Source: Pseudomonas canadensis (GTDB taxonomy: Bacteria > Pseudomonadota > Gammaproteobacteria > Pseudomonadales > Pseudomonadaceae). Taken from it: a stretch of 64,000 nt of DNA. Location: contig NZ_AYTD01000017.1 in the NCBI RefSeq assembly GCF_000503215.1, forward strand, positions 496,001 to 560,000. Reading direction: 5' to 3'. A program made the position numbers and the translations under genes. The notes under the pieces were generated by a model. That model worked only from the letters and a program-made list of their open reading frames with translations. It was not told the origin of the DNA and did no database searches. Shown piece after piece: positions 54,090-64,000 of the stretch (its first letter is position 1; each line of letters begins with the position of its first letter).

Positions 54090-55175
54090 TTATTGCTCGG
54101 CGATCAGCGCTTCAACCTTGAGGATCTGCGCTTCCAGCGTTGCGCGGTCCTTGCAACGCAGGTTGGCGTGGCCGACCTTGCGCCCGGCCTTGAAGGCCTT
54201 GCCGTAGTGGTGCAGGTGGCAGTCGTCGATGGCGATGACTTTTTCCACCGCAGGCACGGTGCCGATGAAGTTGAGCATGGCGCTCTCGCCGACCTTGGCC
54301 GTGGAGCCCAGTGGCAAGCCCGCTACCGCCCGCAGGTGGTTTTCGAACTGGCTGCACTCGGCGCCTTCGGTGGTCCAGTGCCCGGAGTTGTGCACGCGCG
54401 GAGCGATTTCGTTGGCCTTGAGGCCACCGTCGACTTCAAAGAACTCGAACGCCATCACGCCGACGTAATCCAGCTGCTTGAGCACACGGCTGGAATAATC
54501 TTCCGCCAGGGCCTGCAACGGGTGGTCGGTGCTGGCCACGGACAGCTTGAGGATGCCGCTGTCGTGGGTGTTGTGCACCAACGGGTAGAAGCGGGTTTCG
54601 CCATCACGAGCACGCACGGCGATCAGCGAGACTTCGCCAGTGAACGGCACGAAGCCTTCCAGCAGGCAGGCAACGCTGCCCAGCTCGGCAAAGGTGCCCA
54701 CCACATCAGCGGCGGTGCGCAGAACTTTCTGGCCCTTGCCGTCGTAACCCAGGGTGCGGGTTTTCAACACGGCCGGCAGGCCGATGCTGGCAACGGCAGC
54801 GTCCAGGTCTGCCTGGGACTGGATGTCGGCGAAGGCTGGGGTCGGAATGCCCAGATCCTTGAACATGCTTTTCTCGAACCAGCGGTCGCGAGCGATGCGC
54901 AGGGCTTCGGCGCTCGGGTACACCGGCACGAACTGCGACAGGAAGGCCACGGTTTCAGCCGGGACGCTTTCGAACTCAAAAGTCACCAGGTCGACTTCGT
55001 CGGCCAGTTGGCGCAGGTGGTCCGGGTCGCTGTAGTCAGCCCGCAGGTGTTCACCCAACGCGGCCGCGCAGGCGTCCGGGGCCGGGTCCAGGAAAGCGAA
55101 GTTCATCCCCAGCGGGGTTCCCGCCAGGGCCAGCATGCGGCCCAGTTGGCCGCCACCGATTACACCGATTTTCAT
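54090..55175 (-). CDS. purK: N5-carboxyaminoimidazole ribonucleotide synthase PurK
   Basis: The 361-residue ATP-grasp enzyme carboxylates aminoimidazole ribonucleotide in purine synthesis using bicarbonate and ATP. The start MKIGVIGGGQLGRMLALAG and the ATP-grasp segments (LKTRTLGYDGKGQ, GVMAFEFFEVDGGLKANEIAPRVHNSGH) are diagnostic. The start is the ATG at 55175 after GAGG; a TTG three codons upstream is ignored. It follows purE by 11 nt. Confidence 0.97.
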   Translation of the reverse strand: MKIGVIGGGQLGRMLALAGTPLGMNFAFLDPAPDACAAALGEHLRADYSDPDHLRQLADEVDLVTFEFESVPAETVAFLSQFVPVYPSAEALRIARDRWFEKSMFKDLGIPTPAFADIQSQADLDAAVASIGLPAVLKTRTLGYDGKGQKVLRTAADVVGTFAELGSVACLLEGFVPFTGEVSLIAVRARDGETRFYPLVHNTHDSGILKLSVASTDHPLQALAEDYSSRVLKQLDYVGVMAFEFFEVDGGLKANEIAPRVHNSGHWTTEGAECSQFENHLRAVAGLPLGSTAKVGESAMLNFIGTVPAVEKVIAIDDCHLHHYGKAFKAGRKVGHANLRCKDRATLEAQILKVEALIAEQ

Positions 55176-55186
55176 CGTCAACAACC

Positions 55187-55678
55187 TCAGGCAATGCGTG
55201 GGTCTGGATTGTCCAGCACGCTGTCTGTCTGCTCAGCACGGAATTTTTTCAGCACCGCATGGAATTGCGGGTGCTTGGCGCCCAGGATGCTGGCGGACAA
55301 CAGCGCGGCGTTGATCGCGCCCGCTTTGCCGATAGCCAGCGTGGCCACCGGGATCCCGGCCGGCATCTGCACGATGGACAACAGCGAATCCACGCCCGAG
55401 AGCATCGCCGACTGCACCGGTACACCGAGTACGGGCAGGTGGGTCTTGGCCGCACACATGCCGGGCAGATGCGCTGCACCGCCGGCACCGGCGATGATCA
55501 CCTCGATGCCACGGGATTCTGCTTCATCGGCATACTGGAACAGCAAATCCGGAGTGCGGTGGGCGGAGACCACTTTCACTTCGTAGGGAATGCCGAGTTT
55601 TTCCAGCATATCGGCGGTGTGGCTAAGGGTGGACCAATCGGACTTGGAGCCCATGATCACGCCAACCAATGCACTCAT
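55187..55678 (-). CDS. purE: N5-carboxyaminoimidazole ribonucleotide mutase PurE
   Basis: The 163-residue enzyme moves the carboxyl group of N5-CAIR to give CAIR. The class I PurE motifs VIMGSKSDWSTL, SAHRTPDLLFQYA, IIAGAGGAAHLPGM and the later MPAGIPVATLAIGKAGAINAAL are complete. GAAGAGG precedes the ATG. The leader holds a terminator-like hairpin (see the separate entry). Confidence 0.98.
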   Translation of the reverse strand: MSALVGVIMGSKSDWSTLSHTADMLEKLGIPYEVKVVSAHRTPDLLFQYADEAESRGIEVIIAGAGGAAHLPGMCAAKTHLPVLGVPVQSAMLSGVDSLLSIVQMPAGIPVATLAIGKAGAINAALLSASILGAKHPQFHAVLKKFRAEQTDSVLDNPDPRIA

Positions 55679-55716
55679 CGTCGTGCCTCTTCTCTCTGGG
55701 CGCCCGCAGGCGCGTC

Positions 55717-55754
55717 AAAAAACAACAAGCCACGCGGGAAATCCGGCGTGGCTT
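55717..55754 (-). promoter_or_regulatory. Terminator-like hairpin in the purE leader (possible attenuator)
   Basis: On the minus strand AAGCCACGC pairs with GCGTGGCTT and is followed by UUGUUGUUUUUU, the form of an intrinsic terminator. It lies 39 nt before the purE start, and a -10-like TATACT (minus strand, 55797-55802) lies about 43 nt further upstream, so the hairpin would be inside the purE mRNA. A second hairpin (GGCCGGTCC/ACCGGCC) lies between. It could also serve as the terminator of the upstream LysR gene. The rest of the 315-nt gap holds a REP doublet. Confidence 0.6.
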
Positions 55755-55903
55755 GGTGTACGAATTAAGGCCGGTTGGACCGGCCGAAGGCCGCGCAGTA
55801 TACCGTAATAATGCAGATAAACAGCCCCTTGAATGACCATCTGTCCAGTGGCGCAAAGCGGCGGTTTTATTGACTTTCAGGTCAGCGAAAGCACCCCACT
55901 CCT

Positions 55904-55992
55904 TGTAGGAGCCGGCTTGCCGGCGAAAGCGGTGTGCCAGCCACTATAAGGCTCGCCGACCCACTGTGATCGCTGGCAAGCCGGCTCCTACA
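55904..55992. repeat. REP-type inverted doublet beside the LysR stop
   Basis: Arms 55904-55926 and 55970-55992 share the core TGTAGGAGCCGGCTTGCC, with one mismatch outside it. The pair ends 2 nt before the LysR stop codon. It resembles the other GCCGGCTTGCCGGC elements in the window. Confidence 0.88.
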
Positions 55993-55993
55993 G

Positions 55994-56905
55994 TCAGGCG
56001 CGTTCGGCAGCGGCCCCACCTTCCAACTTGCGCCACAACAATCGCACATTTGCCTTACGCACCAAGGCACAGCGATACAGGCGAATTTCCAGCGGAACAT
56101 GCCATTGCGGGCCGCCGCACACCACCAGCTCACCGCGCGCCAACTCCGCCCGTACGCTCAGTTGCGGCACCCAGGCGATGCCCAGCCCTTCCAAAGCCAT
56201 GCTCTTGAGGCTGTCAGCCATGGCGGTTTCATACACGGTGGTGAAGCGTAGGGCGCGCTGGCGCAACAGCAGGTGCACCGAACGGCCAAGAAACGCACCG
56301 GCGCTATAGGCCAACAACGGCACGCTGCCCTCGCCTTCCAGGTCGAACAGCGGCTTGCCATCGGCATCGGCGGCGCATACCGGCAGCATTTCAGTGTTGC
56401 CCAGGTGCAGGGAGGGGAAGATTTCCGAGTCCATCTGCATCGCCGCATCCGGATCGTAGAACGCCAGCATCAGGTCACAACCGCCTTCGCGCAGGGCATG
56501 CACGGCATCACCGACGTTAGTGGCGACCAAACGCGTGGCAATGTTCAAGCCTTCGTTACGCAATTGCGCAATCCAGCGTGGGAAGAAACCCAGCGCCAAG
56601 GAGTGAGCCGCCGCCACTTGCATGACTTCGCCCTGCCCGCCTTCCAAGTGATGCAAATGGCGCAGCACTTCACCGAGCTGCTCGACCACTGTGCGCGCAG
56701 TGACCAAGAACAACTGCCCTGCCGCCGTCAGCTCCACCGGCGTGCGCGAGCGGTTGACCAGGGTCAGGCCCAACGCCGCTTCAAGGCTGCGGATACGGCG
56801 GCTGAACGCCGGCTGGGTCACGAAGCGTCGCTCTGCCGCCTGGGAAAAGCTGCGGGTGGCCGCCAAGGCGCTGAAGTCTTCCAGCCATTTGCTCTCAAGG
56901 TTCAT
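55994..56905 (-). CDS. LysR-family transcriptional regulator
   Basis: The 303-residue protein has an N-terminal LysR helix-turn-helix (FSALAATRSFSQAAERRFVTQPAFSRRIRSLE, about 10-45) and an effector-binding domain. It is divergent from aspA across 182 nt, so regulation of aspA by an amino-acid-related signal is a reasonable guess, not shown. GGGAGG lies before the ATG at 56905; the 12-residue longer reading is less likely. Confidence 0.93.
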   Translation of the reverse strand: MNLESKWLEDFSALAATRSFSQAAERRFVTQPAFSRRIRSLEAALGLTLVNRSRTPVELTAAGQLFLVTARTVVEQLGEVLRHLHHLEGGQGEVMQVAAAHSLALGFFPRWIAQLRNEGLNIATRLVATNVGDAVHALREGGCDLMLAFYDPDAAMQMDSEIFPSLHLGNTEMLPVCAADADGKPLFDLEGEGSVPLLAYSAGAFLGRSVHLLLRQRALRFTTVYETAMADSLKSMALEGLGIAWVPQLSVRAELARGELVVCGGPQWHVPLEIRLYRCALVRKANVRLLWRKLEGGAAAERA

Positions 56906-57087
56906 TGCTGCCTCCCGTGGATACGCACCATTTTGGCACACACGCCCGCCATGATAACCGGGTCACACCTGCATTATGCCGTTTGTGCATAGGCCAGTGT
57001 TTAACAGCATTGGCCCAAAAACTTCCACAAGCCTAGCATTCGCAGCGTTCCGGCCAGTTCCGGGTCCCTATCGAGATGATTTCCGTC

Positions 57088-58512
<1,425 letters not shown>

Positions 58513-58566
58513 GCGTTTGTTGCACCGCTCACCAGGTTGAGGGACTAGACACCTCTCACCTTTTGA

Positions 58567-58601
58567 GGGCCTGAAGGCTCGTTCTTCAGGCCCTTTTTTT
58601 T
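58567..58601 (+). terminator. Intrinsic terminator of aspA
   Basis: GGGCCTGAAG and CTTCAGGCCC form a perfect 10-bp stem with a 7-nt loop, followed by eight T. It is 54 nt after the aspA stop. Confidence 0.95.
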
Positions 58602-58603
58602 GC

Positions 58604-58705
58604 TTGTAGGAGCGAGCTTGCTCGCGAAAAACGGCAAGACACCACGTCCATCCAGGAGGTACGCATTATCGTTAACGACCTTCGCGAGCAAGCTCGCTCC
58701 TACAA
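58604..58705. repeat. REP-type inverted doublet between aspA and the symporter
   Basis: Two 25-nt perfect inverted arms (58604-58628 and 58681-58705) have the core GTAGGAGCGAGCTTGCTCGC. It immediately follows the aspA terminator. Confidence 0.92.
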
Positions 58706-58927
58706 ACCTTTAATCGCCTCGGGCAGACGGATCCCGTTAGCCTAGGTATAGTGCCGCCCCTCTTCGCGTCTGCGGCCGTCGGTAACGAGGCCCGGATACA
58801 GCGCGAAACCGCATGAATAACAACCCGCAAAAGGATTGGGGTCGAACTGCCGCGCACTGCCTGGTGCCATGCGGCGTGGTCGGACCGTCCTGCGTTTGCC
58901 ATTAGAAAAATCAGCGAGGAACACTCC
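58706..58927 (+). promoter_or_regulatory. Long structured leader of the symporter gene
   Basis: The 222 nt before the symporter hold a -10-like TATAGT (58747-58752) and about 170 nt of GC-rich RNA with visible inverted pieces, for example GCAGACG/CGTCTGC and GGCC/GGCC around GTCGGTAACGA. No reading frame of interest is seen. A glycine-type riboswitch was looked for and not found. The function is unknown. Confidence 0.4.
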
Positions 58928-60373
58928 ATGCTCGAAGTCATCAACGACTTCCTCTCAGGGAAAGTACTGATCGTGCTCATTGTCGGGCTCGGCGGTTATT
59001 TCACGATTCGCTCGCGTTTCGTTCAACTGCGTCACTTCTTCCACATGTTCTCGGTGTTCAAAGACAGCCTGAAGAGCAGCTCCGGTCAGCTCAGCTCCTT
59101 CCAGGCGCTGATGCTCAGCCTGGCCGGCCGTGTGGGTGCAGGCAACATTGCCGGCGTCGGCATTGCCGTGACCCTGGGTGGCCCCGGTGCCGTGTTCTGG
59201 ATGTGGGTCACCGCGTTGGTGGGCATGTCTTCGAGCTTCATCGAGTGCTCCCTCGGCCAGTTGTACAAACGCACTGACGCCGAAGGCACCTTCCGTGGCG
59301 GCCCGGCCTACTACATCCAGCACGGCCTGCAGAAGCGCTGGCTGGGTATGGTCATGGCCTTCCTGCTGCTGGTGACCTTTGGTTTTGCGTTCAATGGCCT
59401 GCAAGCCCACGCCGTGACTCACTCGCTGAACAACGCCTTCGGCCTCGACACCACCTACACCGGCCTTGCGCTGGCTGTATTGCTGGGCCTGGTGTTCATC
59501 GGCGGGATCAAGCGTATTGCCTCGATTGCCGACCTGCTGGTGCCGGTCAAGACCTTGGTGTACATCGCCGTGACCCTGTATGTGATCGTGCTGCAATTCG
59601 ACCACGTTCCGGCCATGCTCGCGACCATCGTCAAGAGTGCTTTCGGTCTCGACCAAGCCTTCGGTGGCCTGGTCGGCAGTGCAATTATCATGGGCGTAAA
59701 GCGCGGCGTATTCGCCAACGAAGCCGGTCTGGGCAGTGCGCCTAACGTGGCGGCGGTGGCTTCCGTGGAGCACCCGATCGCCCAGGGCGTGGTTCAGGCG
59801 TTCAGCGTGTTCCTCGACACCTTCGTGATCTGCACCTGTACTGCGCTGCTGATCCTGCTTTCCGGCTTCTACACGCCAGGCTTTGAAGGCGACGGCATTG
59901 CCCTGACCCAGAACTCCCTGGCCGCTGTGGTCGGCGACTGGGGCCGTATGTTCATCTCCGTGGCCCTGGCGTTGTTCGTGTTCACTTCGATCATGTACAA
60001 CTACTACCTCGGCGAGAGCAACCTGCGCTTCCTGGTCGGTAACAACCGCAAGGTGCTGATGGGCTACCGCGCACTGGTGCTTGTGTTGATTTTCTGGGGT
60101 TCCATCGAGAACCTGAGCACCGTGTTCGCCTTCGCTGACATCACCATGACCATGCTCGCGTTCGTCAACCTGTTCGCCCTGGCGTTCCTGTTCAAGATCG
60201 CCATGCGCATCCTGAACGACTACGACAACCAGCGCGCAGCGGGCATCAAGACCCCGGTGTTCGATTCCAGTCAATTCCCTGACCTGGACCTGGACCGTAA
60301 GGCCTGGCCGGCCAATCCGGTAAAACCGGAAGCGGCGCCATCGGCAGAGCTGAACGCTCAAACGCAACGCTAA
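58928..60373 (+). CDS. Alanine/glycine:cation symporter (AGCS family)
   Basis: The 481-residue inner-membrane symporter has about eleven hydrophobic segments and AGCS motifs GRVGAGNIAGVGIAVTLGGPGA and MGVKRGVFANEAGLGSAPN. It imports alanine, glycine or similar amino acids with Na+ or H+. GAGGAACAC precedes the ATG. It is followed by a terminator and then the asparaginase gene. Confidence 0.94.
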   Translation: MLEVINDFLSGKVLIVLIVGLGGYFTIRSRFVQLRHFFHMFSVFKDSLKSSSGQLSSFQALMLSLAGRVGAGNIAGVGIAVTLGGPGAVFWMWVTALVGMSSSFIECSLGQLYKRTDAEGTFRGGPAYYIQHGLQKRWLGMVMAFLLLVTFGFAFNGLQAHAVTHSLNNAFGLDTTYTGLALAVLLGLVFIGGIKRIASIADLLVPVKTLVYIAVTLYVIVLQFDHVPAMLATIVKSAFGLDQAFGGLVGSAIIMGVKRGVFANEAGLGSAPNVAAVASVEHPIAQGVVQAFSVFLDTFVICTCTALLILLSGFYTPGFEGDGIALTQNSLAAVVGDWGRMFISVALALFVFTSIMYNYYLGESNLRFLVGNNRKVLMGYRALVLVLIFWGSIENLSTVFAFADITMTMLAFVNLFALAFLFKIAMRILNDYDNQRAAGIKTPVFDSSQFPDLDLDRKAWPANPVKPEAAPSAELNAQTQR

Positions 60374-60389
60374 GCGTAGATAGATGACA

Positions 60390-60432
60390 CGCCGCCTCGC
60401 CTTGGGCATGCTCTGGGCCCGGCGGCGTTTTT
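60390..60432 (+). terminator. Terminator after the symporter gene
   Basis: CGCCGCC (60390-60396) and GGCGGCG (60421-60427) form a 7-bp stem, with a smaller internal GGGC/GCCC pairing possible, followed by TTTTT. It lies just before the asparaginase gene. Confidence 0.8.
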
Positions 60433-60449
60433 CGTTCAGGAGAATCTCA

Positions 60450-61427
60450 ATGTCAGCATCCAACAACGTCATGGTGCTCTACACCGGCGGCACCATCGGC
60501 ATGCAGGCCAGCGCCAATGGCCTGGCCCCCGCATCCGGCTTCGAAGCCCGCATGCGCGAACAGCTTGCCAACGAGCAACTGCCCAACTGGCGTTTTCGCG
60601 AAATGTCGCCACTGATCGATAGCGCCAACATGACCCCAGACTACTGGCAGCGTTTGCGCACGGCCGTGGTCGAGGCGGTGGATGAAGGCTGCGATGGCGT
60701 ACTGATCCTGCATGGCACCGACACTCTGGCCTACAGCGCGGCGGCCATGAGCTTCCAATTACTCGGCCTGCCTGCGCCAGTGGTGTTTACCGGCTCGATG
60801 TTGCCCGCCGGCGTGCCTGACAGCGATGCCTGGGAAAACGTCAGCGGCGCGTTGATTGCCCTGGGGACAGGCCTGGCGCCCGGCGTTCACCTGTATTTCC
60901 ATGGCGCGCTGATGGCGCCGACCCGCTGCGCGAAGATCCGCAGTTTTGGCCGTCATCCGTTTGCCGCATTGCAACGCAACGGCGGCGTGGCCCAGGCTGA
61001 TGTAATCCCGGCGGCGCTGCATTTTCGCCAGCCGAAAGCATTGGCCAATGTCGGCGTGCTGCCGCTGGTGCCTGGCATTGCTGCCGCGCAACTGGATGCG
61101 CTGATCGACAGCGGCATCCAGGCACTGATCCTTGAATGCTTCGGCAGCGGCACCGGGCCAAGCGACAACCCCGCGTTCCTCGCCAGCCTGCAACGCGCGC
61201 AGACTGAAGGGATTGCGGTCGTAGCCATCACCCAGTGCCACGAAGGCGGCGTAGAGCTGGACGTCTACGAAGCCGGCAGTCGCCTGCGCGGCGTGGGCGT
61301 CTTGTCCGGCGGCGGCATGACCCGGGAAGCAGCGTTGGGCAAGCTCAATGCGCTGATCGGTGCCGGGCTCGCTACCCAGGAAGTCCGCCGCCTGGTGGAG
61401 CTGGACCTGTGCGGCGAGTTGCGCTGA
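60450..61427 (+). CDS. ansA: L-asparaginase, type I (AnsA-like)
   Basis: The 325-residue enzyme hydrolyses asparagine to aspartate and ammonia. The two catalytic Thr motifs are visible: YTGGTIG at residues 11-17 and ILHGTDTLAYSA about residue 90. There is no signal peptide, so it is the cytoplasmic type. CAGGAGA is 7 nt before the ATG at 60450; the longer reading from 60384 crosses the terminator. Aspartate made here could be used by aspA. Confidence 0.93.
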   Translation: MSASNNVMVLYTGGTIGMQASANGLAPASGFEARMREQLANEQLPNWRFREMSPLIDSANMTPDYWQRLRTAVVEAVDEGCDGVLILHGTDTLAYSAAAMSFQLLGLPAPVVFTGSMLPAGVPDSDAWENVSGALIALGTGLAPGVHLYFHGALMAPTRCAKIRSFGRHPFAALQRNGGVAQADVIPAALHFRQPKALANVGVLPLVPGIAAAQLDALIDSGIQALILECFGSGTGPSDNPAFLASLQRAQTEGIAVVAITQCHEGGVELDVYEAGSRLRGVGVLSGGGMTREAALGKLNALIGAGLATQEVRRLVELDLCGELR

Positions 61428-61477
61428 GCGGCATGTAACTTGCTCCTCTTCCAGCCATCCCGTGGCTGGAAGACTCT

Positions 61478-62470
61478 ATGTTGCACTCCCATCTCACCAC
61501 CCTCAACGCCGTCTCGCTGGTCATTAATGCGTTCAAGGCCGAAGGCTTGCCCGCTGAAACGTTGCTCGCGGGCAGCGGCATTTGCGCCGCCGACTTGAGC
61601 CGCGCCGACGCCTGCATCACCACCAACCAGGAGATGCGTGTATGTACCAATGCAGTCGCGCTGCGGCGGGATATTGGCCTCGAATTGGGCCGCAAGATGC
61701 ATGTGTCGTCCTACGGCATGCTCGGTTATGCCCTGCTCACCTGTGCCACCTTCGGTGACGCTTTGCGCCTGGCTCTGCGCTACCCGGCGCTGTTGGGAAC
61801 ACTTTTCGAGCTGAGCCTGGAAAACGACGGTGAGCGTATCTGGCTGACTGCCGCCGATTACCGGGAAACGCCCGCGCTGGAAATGTTCAACGTCGAATTC
61901 TGCCTGGTTTCGCTGAAACTCATCTGCGACGACCTGCTGGGCCAGCCGCTGCCGTTACTCGGTGCGTGTTTCGAATACAGCGCGCCGGACTATCACGCGC
62001 GCTACCACGAGTGCTTCGCGTGCTCGCTGCATTTTGAAGCCAGCGCCAACGCCTTCGCGTTTGATAAGCGCTGGCTCGACCAGCCGCTGCCATTGGCCGA
62101 CGCCGTCACCCATCAAGCCGTGACCGATCGCTGTCGCAAGCAGAACCTGGAGTTCACCGGGCGTCAGGCCTGGCTGGGTCGAATCCGCCGTCTGCTCGCC
62201 GCCCAGCTCCACGCCGCGCCCGGCATCGAAGGTTTGGCTGAGCAGATGAACTGTTCCGCGCGAACCTTGCGTCGGCGTCTGCATGACTTGGGCAGCAGCT
62301 ACCAAGAACTGCTCGACGAGCTGCGCTTCGACCGCGCCAAACAGTTGCTGGGGCAGGACGAGCTGCCAATCTACCGAATCGCCGAACAACTCGGTTTCAG
62401 TGAAACCGCCAGCTTTCGCCACGCATTTGTACGCTGGAGTGGTGTGGCCCCCAGTCAATTTCGCCCCTGA
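61478..62470 (+). CDS. AraC-family transcriptional regulator
   Basis: The 330-residue protein has an arabinose-binding-like N-terminal domain of the DUF4066/OruR type and a C-terminal AraC helix-turn-helix pair (IEGLAEQMNCSARTLRRRLH, then AEQLGFSETASFRHAFVRWSGVAPSQFR). It lies 50 nt after the asparaginase and 153 nt before the acetylpolyamine amidohydrolase, in the same direction, so it may control one of them. Confidence 0.92.
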   Translation: MLHSHLTTLNAVSLVINAFKAEGLPAETLLAGSGICAADLSRADACITTNQEMRVCTNAVALRRDIGLELGRKMHVSSYGMLGYALLTCATFGDALRLALRYPALLGTLFELSLENDGERIWLTAADYRETPALEMFNVEFCLVSLKLICDDLLGQPLPLLGACFEYSAPDYHARYHECFACSLHFEASANAFAFDKRWLDQPLPLADAVTHQAVTDRCRKQNLEFTGRQAWLGRIRRLLAAQLHAAPGIEGLAEQMNCSARTLRRRLHDLGSSYQELLDELRFDRAKQLLGQDELPIYRIAEQLGFSETASFRHAFVRWSGVAPSQFRP

Positions 62471-62623
62471 CGCATCGCAATGGCGCGCCGATGCGCGCTA
62501 ACGGGGCGAATTGCGGACACACAATTTGGCCGTATTTATCCCCTTTTGGCCGCTCTTGCCGTTTTCTTAAAAGCGCCCCACCGCAAGACTGCATTGACTG
62601 ACACAGCTTGCGGAGAACAACAA

Positions 62624-63657
<1,034 letters not shown>

Positions 63658-63661
<4 letters not shown>

Positions 63662-64000
63662 AGATGCTCAAGTACGTTGCCCTCTGCGCTGCCGTTCTCG
63701 GCGGCGCGGCCCACGCCGAAGAGAAAACCCTGCGGGTCTACAACTGGTTCGACTACATCACGCCCAAAGCGCTCGAAGACTTCAAGACACAAAACCCCAC
63801 GGTCAAATTGGTGTACGACATCTTCGATACCAACGAAGCCCTGGAAGCCAAACTGCTCACCGGAAACTCCGGCTATGACGTGGTAGTGCCGTCCAATGTG
63901 TTCCTGGCCAAGCAAATCGAGGCCGGAGTTTTCCAACCGCTGGACCGCAGCCAACTGCCCAACTGGAACCACCTCGACCCCAAGCTGATGAAGCTGATCG
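63658..64000 (+). CDS. Polyamine ABC transporter substrate-binding protein (PotF/SpuD-like), N-terminal part
   Basis: The first 114 residues are visible before the window ends. They have a signal peptide (MKMLKYVALCAAVLGGAAHA) and the family opening TLRVYNWFDYITPKALEDF with YDVVVPSNVFLAKQI. This is the periplasmic binding protein of spermidine/putrescine-type ABC transporters. It is translationally coupled to the amidohydrolase. The substrate could be an acetylated polyamine, by context. Confidence 0.92.

Noticed and set aside
58706..58927. A glycine riboswitch before the amino-acid symporter.
   Set aside because: The conserved core sequence of that class could not be found; only generic inverted pieces were seen.

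Overview
The window is a piece of a Pseudomonas chromosome, most likely from the P. fluorescens group. The support is high-GC coding with Pseudomonas-type proteins throughout, REP-type inverted repeats of the GGGGGCTTGCCCCC, GCCGGCTTGCCGGC and GAGCGAGCTTGCTC kinds between genes, and a gene order (HU, rubredoxin reductase, rubredoxin, ubiC, ubiA, phoB, phoR, response regulator, phoU-pstBACS, MFS, purKE, LysR, aspA) that I recall as largely collinear with the distal part of the P. aeruginosa chromosome. No tRNA, rRNA, CRISPR array or insertion sequence was seen.

Positions 1-25900 hold a complete type VI secretion system (T6SS) core cluster in two divergent arms. The leftward arm is tagH-tssJ-tssK-tssL-tssM-tagF (tagF is cut by the window edge). 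The rightward arm is tssA-tssB-tssC-hcp-tssE-tssF-tssG-clpV-vgrG, followed by an effector module: an EagR-type chaperone, a 1465-residue prePAAR/PAAR-Rhs effector ending in a NucA/NucB-like DNase, and a small cytosolic candidate immunity protein. A sigma-54-like element lies in the divergent intergenic region. REP doublets or hairpins interrupt the right arm before hcp, after hcp and before vgrG.

Positions 25900-42460 are core genome: HU, the rubredoxin electron-transfer pair, the first two ubiquinone genes, and the phosphate regulon (phoB-phoR; pstS-pstC-pstA-pstB-phoU). Three Pho-box-like sites were found, upstream of phoB, pstC and pstS. A CNNM/CBS transporter, an M23 peptidase-like protein and a REC-domain response regulator lie between phoR and phoU.

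Positions 42600-44200 carry an accessory two-gene unit, an XRE/ImmA-IrrE metalloprotease regulator overlapping a PIN-domain protein, set between pstS and an MHS transporter. It looks like a toxin-antitoxin-like or stress module.

Positions 45950-53076 contain a thioesterase, a YeaD-like mutarotase and then a single 1885-codon gene. This encodes a giant multidomain protein resembling the Pseudomonas dermonecrotic-toxin-like family. It is the least explained gene in the window.

Positions 53100-64000 return to core metabolism: a DUF3299-like exported protein, a GlsB/YeaQ membrane protein, purE-purK (with a terminator-like hairpin in the leader), a LysR regulator divergent from aspA, an amino-acid:cation symporter, L-asparaginase, an AraC regulator, acetylpolyamine amidohydrolase and the start of a polyamine-binding protein. 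Aspartase, asparaginase and the symporter suggest a local amino-acid catabolic theme, followed by polyamine catabolism.
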